Assembly (NCBI GenBank): GCA_013365325.1
Contig: JABVXV010000110.1
Coordinates: forward strand, 62,001-126,000
Source of the DNA: Dipetalonema caudispina
Lineage: Eukaryota; Nematoda; Chromadorea; Rhabditida; Onchocercidae
Direction of reading: 5' to 3'
DNA: 64,000 nucleotides
Shown: positions 26,365 to 38,093 of the stretch, piece after piece
How the letters are laid out: every line of letters starts with the position of its first letter
How positions within the stretch are numbered: position 1 is the first letter of the stretch
Program-made: the position numbers and the translations under genes
The notes under the pieces: model-generated
What the model saw: the letters and a program-made list of their open reading frames with translations, nothing else
Databases searched by the model: none
What the model was told of the DNA's origin: nothing

Positions 26365-26450
26365 GTGACCCGAAAAAAAAAGAACCGAAATTCAAGCTCA
26401 CATTTTTTATAAAAATAGACCCGAAAAAAAGAACCGAAATTCAAGCTCCC
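26365..26450. repeat. Direct repeat downstream of the bHLH-PAS stop codon
   Basis: The block gacccgaaaaaaa followed by agaaccgaaattcaagctc occurs at about 26366-26400 and again at about 26418-26448, separated by a short AT-rich spacer. It lies in the presumed 3' UTR or just past it. Confidence 0.75.
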
Positions 26451-26997
26451 TAACATTTATAAATTTACTAACCGGATCACTTATAATCCTTGTTACTTTA
26501 TTTCTTGAACATCACATTTAGTTTTTAATTTCACGTCTCTGTGGATAAAATTTGTCCATTTGACTTTCCAAATGCATTTAGAAATCGTACGGCAATAAAG
26601 ACAGTTTATATCACCAACAAGATAGCTAACGGCAGTTTTTACTGAAAAATATTGGGAAACAAGAAGAAAGTGCAGTTCTATAGCTACACATGACCAGTAA
26701 ATAATCACAACAGAATTTTTCTAGTTATGAAATAGGGCTCAATGCAATAAATGAAACTTCAAATGATTATAAAACAGGCACTGTAAATGGAATAAATGCT
26801 TGACGTAAATGTTCTAAATTTAAATTTTGGCTTGACAATCTTCAGGATTTTTCTAGCAATTCATGCCATCTGGAAAAAACATGAAGAAGCTGAATTTCAA
26901 AAAAAAAAAAAAACAACAGTGTAAAAGTGATTTGCATAATTAATAGTGAAAATTTTTAGATAATTAAGAAATAATGCTACATAGAGATCTTTTCTTC

Positions 26998-29534
26998 TCA
27001 ACGGCACAGAAATGGTACATAAAAGCAAAACAGCATCGTCCCCACGCAAAATATGAAGATTATGCAAACGATGATCACTATCAGCAAACATATTTTTTTC
27101 TGAAATATATGAAGTAAGCAACATCTAATTTGAAATCGAAATAAGCAAAAAGCGAAATAAAATGTCAATTTTCTGTTGAAATTAATGAAAAATTTCTAGA
27201 TCTGAGATCTAAAAAATTCTAATTATAACACGAACAACCTTTCGGACATTCGCCCTCATATTTTTGGCTTTAATCATGTTCGTGTGAGCTTTTTGTGCAT
27301 ATTCCACGGCACTTTCAACATTTCGCTCTATGTTATTTAGCATTTCACTCTGCAAAAAATAAATGATCAAGCAAAGGAATTTTTAGGGTCTGCAACTTTT
27401 GAAGAATGTTACTGCCCTATGCAATGACAAGTCGCAACACCTGGCTTTGGATGAGAGTTGCTAATTCGACGAATAAGCCATGTAACTCCTTTATACTGCT
27501 TTCTAATTTCACGATATCCTCATGACGTGTCTTTACTTCATCATATAGAGCTTTCTTATCTTGTTCCGCCAACATCAGCTAAAATAAGTAATGCAATAGC
27601 TCAATTAACATGCAGGAAAAATATTCTTATTTATTTGTAGGGGAAATCATTCACAGTTTACACTGTAATGTGCTCCAACAACAGATAAAGTTCACAAAAA
27701 AAGAAAAAACTAACCACTTTTGTATGCTCAAATAAAGTTCCCTTCTCGATGATCGCTTCAAGATCTTCTTCGTTTATTGCATTGTCAGCTAACGGTAATA
27801 TTATTTAACAGGTTACAAGATTTCAGCATTATATTGAACTGAAGCTAAACTTGTATGTAAATAAGCTAACTAAGCTCATTTATCACATATATATGACTAA
27901 TTTATCTCAGATATACAAGTAAATTAAGTACAAAACAAAAAAACAAATAATTTTCAAACGTTACAGCATATTGCCTGTACTACAACAAAACATGGAAATC
28001 ACTAAAGAAAAAGAATAGAAGCATACAAATTTTCAAGTACGACTGAATTTTCCGTTTGCATTTATCTTTGTATGTTAGTTGCTCATCATTGAAAGCGATC
28101 AATAGACCTTGGAGTCTTTTTGTCAGTGTCATCACCTTAAAATTTATATTACGACATAAAAAAAATATTATATTAAAAAAAAAAAAAACATAAAAAAAAT
28201 ATTATATTACTTCGACATCTTGAAAATAATGACAAAAACTGTTTATAATGGCTAATTACAAAATGACTAATCAAAAACTCAGAGCAAAAACGTCATATTA
28301 CACCACCTGATTTCTTCTGATCCGTGCTTCGACAGTTTGCGCATTTTCATCCGTTGGTTTGTCGAATTGACGCTCAACTTCGGCATTTAAACCTTAATAA
28401 GTCCATAAAAACTGTTTCAAAAAAACTTAAGAGCAAAAAAAATGACTATATATCACAAAAATTCATCTACTTTCAAAACTATATGCACTTACTTTTAAGA
28501 GCATCCTGAGTTTTATAAAGCATTGTTGTGTAAGAAGCCACTGCGTCATCTAACTGTACATTCATTTCTGCAACTTTTATTTCAGCTATTCTGACGGTGA
28601 AAATTCATGTGAGTTCAAAAACATTCCACACTAGCTTTTGTGAAATGATAAGTCAGATCCTGCCAAATACGACCATAGAATCTTCTACTCCAGAAATTTT
28701 CGCACTGTTATTTTTCAGTTAGCTTTATTATTGAAGAAGCTTTCGAAGTAATAAATCGAAAACTGCTCTCCTTAATTCGAGCAATCCAAATTAGATTTGG
28801 CTATTCTAGATTAGACAACTCGATCAATCAAACAATCAGTCATTCGCATTATCCAATACAATAAAATCTATAAGGTAAATGACATTTACCAGGATGATCT
28901 CCTGGTTCCACAATGATTTTCCAATGCCAATCTTTTATTTCATCCAGTAACGTTTCCATTCCATTCATATCATTTACCAACCCATCCACATGCGTTAGAA
29001 ACTTAAAACATATGATGATATTTGAGAATAAGATGAATCTTTTGTATATTTTCTTGAAGCTGAGAACAGCTTCGTGTCAAATTAATGATGGTCGGAGAGG
29101 ACTAGAAGATTTTATGTGTTTGAAATCATGAAACCAAGGCGAAATTTCCATACCATCTCGACTTTGCTGCTACTGGCTTTATTTAACAAATTCATTTTCT
29201 CGGATGTATCTGTCCATTCCTCGTCCAGTCGTTTCACCAAAGCCGACAACGATATCTCCTTCTTAGCGCTCTGTGAACACCACAAGATTTCGTCTACTGT
29301 TACTTTCATCGTTACTTTATTTGACAGTATAACTTAGAATTTGCAAACTAAGAAAAATATCATGGCTATATCCAAATGCAATCAAATTGTAGCAAATGAT
29401 CGCTTGACGACTACCATTCTTAAGATCTTTGACGCAGGTCACACGATAGTTTTAACGGCTAGACAAGTCACACTATAATGGTATCAAAAAACAAATCAAC
29501 ATACCTGCTGCAAATCGGACAGTCTGTCTTTCAT
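26998..29534 (-). CDS. Syntaxin, plasma-membrane Qa-SNARE
   Basis: Syntaxins are tail-anchored Qa-SNAREs that drive vesicle fusion with SNAP-25 and synaptobrevin. Exons on the minus strand: 29505-29534, 29154-29270, 28890-29001, 28493-28585, 28307-28392, 28027-28135, 27715-27788, 27441-27578, 27239-27349 and 26998-27099, 323 aa with all phases closing. The start MKDRLSDLQQ matches the syntaxin-1 type N-terminus. The Habc region follows. The SNARE motif runs through RHEDIVKLESSIKELHGLF to the zero-layer Gln in LIQSQ, then SEMLNNIERNVESAVEYA. The last exon encodes KK plus a hydrophobic anchor of about 22 residues (ICLLIVIIVCIIFIFCVGTM) and a short lumenal tail ending FLCR. It resembles syntaxin 1-4 more than Golgi or ER syntaxins, but I cannot place it with a specific nematode paralogue. 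Confidence 0.94.
28154..28210. repeat. Duplicated AT-rich block in a syntaxin intron
   Basis: The block acataaaaaaaatattatat occurs twice about 35 bp apart around an A run, within the intron between exons 28307-28392 and 28027-28135. Confidence 0.7.
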
Positions 29535-32500
29535 ATTTGGATCCCAGATTAATTCAACTCAATCTTTAATAACATCAGTAATGATACCAATTAAATTAAA
29601 TTATTTGTATTTAATAGTACCATATGAATCACTGATAACATTCTTGCATTGATAGCAATTAGATACATAGAGCAAATGCTGGATAGAGTAATCCAGACTA
29701 TTCAGTAAAAATCATCCAGAGAATTTAAAAATAATGCATGACATGTCTCTAGACGATTAATAACATTTGCAATATCCAAACGAAAGACATAAGTAATAAG
29801 GAAGAAATTGGGTGAAAATTACCGAGGAGAAGTTTAATTCCCTCCTATTAAACTTGGAAAAATTCAACTATTTCAATAATAATAGTAATACAAAGAGCAC
29901 TCGTAACAACCAAAGTAACAGAACATTCAAATCGCTACTGTATCATTGCCTGGTTTGCTCTTCTATTTCTACACTTCTTCTCGATTATTATGAAAGTGAA
30001 TGTAATTTAATGGAGGGAGGAATACACTGCAAGGAATCCATATGTTGTTTTCTTTCCAGTTGCAATTAACGGATTTTTATGGGAGTTGAACAGATTATTC
30101 TGAAAGAGAAGTCTTATTAGTATTACGGAATTAAGAAGGGAAGAGTTCAGTTTCAGTACGATGATTAACCACAACCTATTCATCGGAATATTGCCGAAAA
30201 GAGATTGCTTCACTTTCGGGATGATTGGAAATGAATTTGTTTCAGGAATCTTATCCCTTGGGTTTGTATGAAATCGATGGCTATAATGGTTTCTTTCCAC
30301 AAAGATAATCTATTTCATGATTATGTCTATGGATGAAAGTTACCGTTGCGGATAAAAGTGATAAATGTAGATTTATATTTCCCTTTACTGATACTTTGAA
30401 TGACTACTGGATATGCTGAAATTGAATGATGATGAAGAGTAGCAGGATGAGGTCTGGTCGAAAAAGTAAACCTTCGTTGGTGGCGAAAAAGGGAAGTTAA
30501 TAAGAAAGACAAAAAGGAAAGTTGCTTAGTGTAAAAGAAGAAAAAATTGAAAATAAAATAGCAAAGGAAAAAATCGAACAAAAGTGAAAAGATAGTTAGA
30601 AAGGTTTGAATAAGAATGATATTATCCACAAAGCTTCAGGCAATAAGAGAACATGTGCATCTACAATGTAAGCAAGTTTGCAAAAAATGATTCCTGAGCA
30701 TAATAAATTGAAACTAAGAATCAATCAGTAGTCGAACTTCGTACCATAGTTTAGTTTGGATTGCATAAGGTCGAAGAGAAAATATATCGGGAAGACATGT
30801 AAGTTCAGATCTTCTGTATCAGCAACTTTTCTTCCATACTCAATGTTCCTTGTTACTGACTTTGCCAAGGTCAGTTACGAATTTCCCTGACACAAGATGG
30901 ATATTGTTAATTGTGCATAATGTGCATACAAAAGTTTTGATTCTTGAAAATTACTTTCGAATACTTACTTTCTCAAGGAGCGCATCATCTTACGACAAGA
31001 AAAACGGCGCTGTACTGATATAATTTTACACAGCTTCATAAAGTAATCATTATGATTGATGCGAAATATATTCAAGTTTGGTTTAAAAATTTTTTTTTAC
31101 AATGAAATTCATACCTATTTCTTTTTCACTGAAGGTTTGTAAAGCATAAAAAGGAAGGAAGAAGCCTTTTTGATCTCAGTGATATGAAAAAAAAAAAAAA
31201 AACACTTATGCCATTTCAAATATATATCTCAAGTTTCCCACTTCTTGCTTCCTTGTATTCTCCGAATAAAAGCATTTAAGGAAGGCTAAAGTTCTAAACC
31301 AAATCCGCTGAACTACAAAATGAACCCCAAAAACTCGATACTGCCTCAAAACAGATGCAAACGGATCGAACTGATAGGAGGTGATGGAAGTAATTAAGAG
31401 ATAATTCAATTTATTAAGAGTCTTTTAAATGAAATGGATCCAACGTTTAGCGAGAGGCTTGGAACTATTCACTTCACATATGTATTTTAACGAAATATTT
31501 GTTTGTCAAATCAACAAAAAATGTTTTATTCCGGATAGCTTTGAAATTTCTCGTGCCATCATTTCAATGCTTCAGTGCGGCTCTACCGCTGTATATTTAA
31601 CAAATAACGAACTTTCAAGAAAATATTTCAAATTCAAGAAAGTAATGAGATTTTATGAGACTAAAGGAAATTCTTGCTATATAGATGTGGTTGTTTTGCG
31701 AAATTAATTGTAGATTTATAACCGTGTTTCTTCTGGCATCTAAAAATTGATGAAACTTCTGATAACAGAAAATAATTATGATAGTATATGGGATTTACAG
31801 TCACTTTAAAAAATGAAGCAGAAGTTTTCGTTTCAAAATTATAGTTCAAATATCAATATGGATTAAGCAAAAGCATGGAGTTTGGGGAAAAAAATTTTTT
31901 CGAAAAATTCTTAAAGATGTTCACCAAGATCATTTTGAGCACAATTTTATTGCTTGGAAGTCAGAAATTCAGAAAAGAAAAGAAGCAGTTGCAAGAATCT
32001 ATCCATAGATTGCATAGTATAGGTATATGAAAGAGCAAATAAACTTAAGGATTTCAAAGTTAGAAGGGGAAAGCGTGGGTTGAGATCGTTTTGTTGCAGA
32101 TGATATCGGAGCGGGGAAGAAAGAGGAGAAAGCAGTATTGCTGTAGTAGTTGGTGAGTTGCAGGAAGCTCCAGATGCAGCTGCATCTTCACGATGATTAG
32201 TAGTAATATCTCCTACAGGTGTGCATAACAAATGTCTCCGGGTTTACTGCCTGCTTCCTGAAAGCTATCTTTACTCTGAAATTCAAATGATAGCTTCTTT
32301 TAGTGAGCAAAAGAGAGAAGGATATCTTAGAGAGGGTAAATTCGAGAATGATGTAAGAAGAAAGAGAGAGGTAGAGGTCGGGGTGTAAGGATGAGCCTCT
32401 GATGAGGCAGATGGAAGAAATGTAGTTTAGTTTAGACGATAGTAAAGCTTCTCACAACAGATAGCCATTCCATCCTTATAAAATGCATAATCGATGATTT

Positions 32501-34421
32501 TTTGGATTAAATCCCGATATAAAGCTTACCAAAATTTCCTGCCTTCCATTATTTCCCTTCACTAAATGGTTCAGTTCTCCATTTATTGCCGATCTTCCAT
32601 TCATCGTTTCATCACTATCTTTCTTGTATAAATGAATTGAATATTCTGGGGATACTTTTTTTTTCTTGTCTATTATTGTTTGGCAAGCCTGAAAAACATT
32701 CTCAACGGTACAGATCTTTTCACTATCATATATTCTTAAGATATCATATACGACACTTATCGATAGGGTGATCAACCTATAATTCTGAAGCAGTGGATTA
32801 TTACTAATTATAATTTCAAGAAATTGAAAGGATTTGTATTATTTATTTGCGGTATAATTGCTATCCATATAAAACACATTTTTTGGACCAAATTTCTTTG
32901 TTTTAACTAGGAACTATGATTACTGGGTATTTTGTCCTTTATACCAAATCGGTGTATATCACTGATGTAAATTGTAAAACGTTCTTTGAACAATTCGAAC
33001 CTTTTTCTAGTTTCATATATCGAATTTAGCTTTAAAATTCATAAGTCGATTTTTGATTGAAAAATTGTGTCGCATGAAGAATTGTTGACCGCTGCATATT
33101 CTGCTTTCGGTATCGAAATCTACATGTCTTAAGCCAGATATAATCCATGAACTGGCACAGCTCAGCGAAAAAATTTTTTGTTTTGCATCTGGATTTTTAT
33201 AAATTGCAAAGAAAAAACAGCTTAATTCTTGTTTTAGTATACAGTTAAAATAAATGGATTTCTGTTATTCAAACTTAAGGAGTCATGAATCTTCAGTAGC
33301 TCTCTATTGAAATTTTTCACTTCCCCAAAATACATTTTAGAAAAATTCTTATATTTCTTGGATAAATTTAGCTCCGACTATTGAATTTGTCAAAAGTCAG
33401 TTAAGATTTCTAAAAAGTTATCGAATCTGCAAGTCTAAACTCCGTTAATCATTATTACTCTTCCTATTTACTCCCTTATTTAATTCTTGTTTGTCTTTTC
33501 GCTTTTTTATCTGTTAATTCCTATTCCTATCAACTACAATAATAATTAAGGAAGGATGAGAAGGAGAAGGAGAAAGCGAAGAGCAAAGAGAAAGCGAGTA
33601 ATGAAGGAGAAAAATTGTAATTATTGATGTTGAAAACTATTTGGAATGTTAGTAAAGACTGGGGGGCGAGTAGGATAAATTCAGTTCTCATATCCACTCA
33701 AGCTAGTCATGATACATTATCAGTTAGAAGCGTCAGTTGTTTTGTTTTGCCCGGTGAAGCGGTAGTTAAGGACGATTTACCAATAGAATTTTATGCACCA
33801 GCGATGCTACGTTGCTTGCTTTCAACTGCTATGAGTATCGACTCCATCATTTTCACTTTTTTCTTATTTTTACTACTGTTCTATCAACAGAAAAAGATTT
33901 TTTTTTCTTCGATTCTATAGAAATATCCAAAAAATCACTTAGAAAATCCATTGAGTGAATGAAAAGCTGTGGTAATGAAATTTGGTCCAGATATTTTCGC
34001 TTAAGCTAAAAATTAGAGGATCCAAAATTTGTACCGTTGAGTTCGCTCGATTTTGAATTATAAATTATGCATTTTACGGTGAATAAAACACGAAATTTTG
34101 GAATTCGTATGCAAATCGGTTCAAATAATCCCGGAATATTTTGACGGATAGTAATCTTAAAATTTGCGTTCAGATTCTACATTCATTTACGTAATAATTT
34201 TTCGAAAAGAAGTTCAGAAATGACAGGATTTTCTGCGTAAATCTGTATAAGCTAAGGATTTTATCAAAGATTTATATTTAAATTTTGTCAGTATCTAAAT
34301 TTAAAGTATCTAACTGGCGCCATGAACAAATCTCTCCTAAAGTTTCACGGATGAGCATACTTCCTATTCAATCAGGAAAAATCTGAAAAAATCGAAATAT
34401 GTAAATAATTGTAGCGTGGAT
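29535..34421. other. Large divergent intergenic region between syntaxin and troponin I
   Basis: About 4.9 kb without a supportable gene. Open frames at 30007-30300, 30327-30629, 31429-31707, 31947-32231, 32476-32775 and 33624-33920 are isolated, mostly low-complexity or overlapping on both strands, and match nothing I know. Purine-rich tracts occur at 30480-30600, 32090-32140, 32300-32400 and 33550-33610. The last lies about 0.8 kb before the troponin I start, and promoter elements for muscle expression should be nearby. Confidence 0.5.
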
Positions 34422-36306
34422 ATGGATGAAAATAAGAGCTATGAGGTGCCTGAGTGTGACGATTATCCACGATATGGGGGTCCTCTCGGCGAGGACGATG
34501 ATTCGGTAAGTATATAAAGTTTTTTTTAGCTTCTTTGGGATTTGATATCTTTTTTAAAATTGACTACTCACTTAACCGATAGAAATTTTAAAATCAAAAT
34601 TATCAACTGTAGAGTTGAACTGGTGTGTAAGTGAAAAAGTTTATCGGCAAAAATCAGTTTTTTTGTTCTTGATTTATTACCATGAAATCAAAAATTGATT
34701 TAATTCCCTTAAACTTACTTACTACCATAGGAGGCCAAACGCAAAGCGGAGGAAAGAGAAATGAAGAAGGCCGAAGTGCGTAAACGCCTGGAAGAAGCTG
34801 GCAAGAAAAAAGCAAAAAAGGGTTTTTTGACTCCGGAGAGGAAGAAGAAACTTCGTGTAAGCTTCATGAATGCTACTTTATAGAAGTATATCACGAAATT
34901 GAGTTGTGAGTCAACTTCTAAAATAAAGAAATTTAATTAAAGGAACTGAAATCGATCGAAATGACAAAAAACCGATTTGATCATAATAAAAATTTTCAAA
35001 ATTTCAGAAGTTGCTTATGATGAAGGCGGCAGAAGATCTAAAACAACAACAATTACTGAAAGAGCAAGAAAGACAAAAAGTTCTCTCACAACGTACAATA
35101 CCATTACCGGATGTAGACACTATCGAAGATCACGGTAACACAAAACTGAATTTTATTGATGACTCAAAATCTTTTCACATCATTAATCACTTTTTCAGAA
35201 AATTTCTCTTAGTAGCAGAAATATTGGATTGATAAAAATCATTTAAAAAAATCTTGCACTAATGGTTAGGACGGCCTTTTTTGATTTGAAAAACTTCAAA
35301 ATTTAAAATCAATGAATTTGACAGGTAAATTGGAAGCAATTTACAATCAGCTGTTTCAACATATGGTAAAGTTAGAGGAAGAAAAATACGATATTAATCA
35401 AGCAGTCATGGCTAAGGATGCTGAAGTAGATGATTTCATTCGTTTGAAAATATTTTTTATATGAGCAAAAAATTTAAAGACTTCGTCTCACTATTCAAAT
35501 TCGAATTCAAATTACTATTTCAGAAGTATATGAGAACGGGTTGAACTGCTTTATCTGTATTTTTAGATCAATGAACTTACAATTGCTGTCAACGATCTGC
35601 GAGGGAAATTCGTGAAACCAACGCTCAAGAAAGTGTCAAAATATGATAATAAGTAAGATTTTGAGAAGGTCGATAAGTAATTTTATTATGAGTTACCTTA
35701 TGCTGTAATTCTTTCTTATTGATCATTTTGTGCAGGTAAGATAAATTTATTAATCCAATATGACATGAAATTTAACTGGTGATTACTTTAGATTTAAGAA
35801 AATGGCGGGACAGAAGGAAGATAAGCAGGACTTCCGAGCAAACCTCAAAGTGGTCAAAAAAGATAATGTCATCGATGATATCGTTAACAAAGTTCTTTTT
35901 TTTTTCTATTTATAAAGAAGGTAATTCTGCCTTATGAAGTTCATCTGCATGCAGTTTGCCCGCAGAAACTGAATGAGAATATGTTTGCTTGATTATGGCA
36001 TTTCTTTACCTCATCATTTCAGCAAATGGCAAAGAAGACTGACAAACCTGAATGGTCCAAAAAAGGTAGTGATAAAGGTGGTGCTGAAGCAGAGGAGAAG
36101 AAGCAGGAAGCACCGGTAGAAGAAGCTGTACCTCCTGAAGACGCTGCCGAAGAGGAAGGCGCCGAGGAGGGTGAGGAAGGAGGTCAGTCTTATTTGCTTA
36201 TGTAGTGGAATTTACGTGTGTTTAGATTATAAATTTGAGATTTAACCTAACATACAAATTTTTAGATGAAGAAGCTGAAGAAGAAGAGGAGGAAGAGGAA
36301 GAATGA
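34422..36306 (+). CDS. Troponin I
   Basis: Troponin I is the inhibitory subunit of the thin-filament troponin complex in muscle. It blocks actomyosin ATPase until calcium binds troponin C. Exons: 34422-34505, 34731-34856, 35008-35134, 35325-35425, 35567-35652, 35792-35891, 36023-36182 and 36266-36306, 274 aa with all phases closing. The conserved core is [20 protein letters not shown] (troponin-C/T binding region), [19 protein letters not shown], then [20 protein letters not shown], which holds the inhibitory segment, followed by KFKKMAG. The C-terminal extension (KPEWSKKG then an acidic tail of mostly Glu) is typical of nematode troponin I. The N-terminal 28 residues are acidic and encoded by a separate exon. 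An AATAAA lies 132 nt after the stop. Confidence 0.96.
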
Positions 36307-36437
36307 GCGATATTGTCCAATTTTTTGTATATTATTTATACCCATGTTTTCATTTCGAAGCTAATGTAATTTCATTATTTTCCACTATTTGGAAAAAAAT
36401 ATTAAATATTGACTGTCGATGATGAAGATTTCCTCGC

Positions 36438-36443
36438 AATAAA
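36438..36443 (+). terminator. Polyadenylation signal of troponin I
   Basis: A canonical AATAAA lies 132 nt past the troponin I stop codon, in an AT-rich 3' region. Confidence 0.55.
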
Positions 36444-36555
36444 TTTGTCATAGGATGGTATATCATTGCTATCATCATCAGTGATTGTACAAGTTACCTT
36501 ATCAAAAACATAATTCTCTCCTCCAAAAAAGGTCTATGTTCATATTTTTTATTTC

Positions 36556-36577
36556 CCAAAAAAAAAAAAAAAAAAAA
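36556..36577. repeat. Poly(A) tract
   Basis: About 22 consecutive A residues lie downstream of the troponin I gene. Confidence 0.85.
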
Positions 36578-38093
36578 AATCTATTAATAATTATCTTTTC
36601 CCTCAATTTTCCAACCTTGCGTATTAAAGTTTAGATAAAAAATTTCTGATCTGAACAAAATTCTGCAAATCCCTATATTTATTACACTGTAAACAGCATG
36701 ACTTCAGGCTGAAAAGAACAAAAAGGACATGATGTGTTGGATTTTTTTGTGTGATAGGAACAATAAGTAATGCAAAATTTGAATAGAAATTGAAAATTCT
36801 TTTGCGAAGCGAAACCAGGAAGGGTTATTAGGGAGGTATCCCATGTTCTGTTTAAATTTTGCAATATATAGCCTATTTACCTTTTAATTTCTCCAATTTT
36901 TAATGAAGCTGGATAGAACAGAACATTAAATGAAACGGATTTCGTACATTTCTTATATAAAAGGTAGCTCTGTCGAAATAAAATTGACCACAAGGCATTC
37001 AAGATTTGCGATCCAGTCGCCACTGGCAAATCAGTATTCAAAGACGGATTGTTAGCAATAAAGACGGAGAGATATTCATGAACGAAATTAATTTTCAATA
37101 GCTAATCATAATTATTTGTCCGACTGGTAATTATTATCTCTTGAGTAACAATAACTGATAAGTACAGCATATTCTTTACCTCAAAAAGGAAATTCAGGAG
37201 ACGAGGACAATATTCGAAATATGAAACAGCGTGAAAAATTGAAAGGAGAAAGGAATGGTGTTTTAAAAAATAGGATGAACGAGGACAAATTTAATCTGAT
37301 GGCAAATGGATGCTACTCGTTCGGGAGACTATGTTTCTTTTTAATTTTATCAAATGAGAGATTTCGCAATTCAACGACAGTCAAAATAACATTTTTTTGA
37401 AATTTTTTTAAGAGGCATTATATGGAACTGACCTTGTTTCCATACCATTATGCGTGTTATCTTCATCTTCTTCACTAAGCGTCACACATCCTTATCGATC
37501 CATAAAAAAAGAGAAAAAAATTAAAATAAGAAACAGCACTGTCGTCATTGTTCATCATTACTATCATCGGTTTTATTATCTTTATCGCTACTATAACCAT
37601 CATACGCTAAAAATATCGTTATCGTCCTTGCTGTCAACATGGTCAAAGTGTCGTATTCAAATAAAACTGACCCCTTCAAACAAAAAAGAGAGTACATCCC
37701 AAATTCGGCACACTGCATTATTACAACACTATTCTATCCATTCACCCTAAATGACATATTATTTTCAAATCTTTCTATTCCACACTTTTTGAAACACTAT
37801 AAATAGTTGTACATAATTCTTTCATTCACATTTATTAGTTTTTTTTTTCCGATATTCAAAGCTGTCTCCTTTTTTCGGTACCCGAAGCACGTTATTCTAT
37901 CTTACTATTAATATAATAATTTTTGAATGCTTGAAATTCTGAATTTGAAAATTATGACGGATAAGCAAAATAAGTTAGCTGTACAACATTTTCTTTTGCA
38001 TCGGTCGCAGAATGAAATGCATGATGATGAAAGTTTCGCCATCATTTTATTACACTCTTTTTTTTAGCCTAACGTTTTTAACTACATTTAATA
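36578..38093. other. Intergenic region between troponin I and DM13 gene
   Basis: About 1.5 kb without a recognisable gene. The open frame 37454-37750 is Ser/Tyr/His-rich low complexity, and those on the minus strand at 36682-36864 and 36877-37098 have no known motif. Confidence 0.5.

Noticed and set aside
30327..30629. Minus-strand hydrophobic open frame rich in Phe
   Set aside because: It is the complement of a purine-rich AAG/GAA tract. No splice partners or family similarity.
33624..33920. 98-codon frame with a hydrophobic C-terminus upstream of troponin I
   Set aside because: No recognisable motif and no neighbouring exons. The hydrophobic end comes from a T-rich run.
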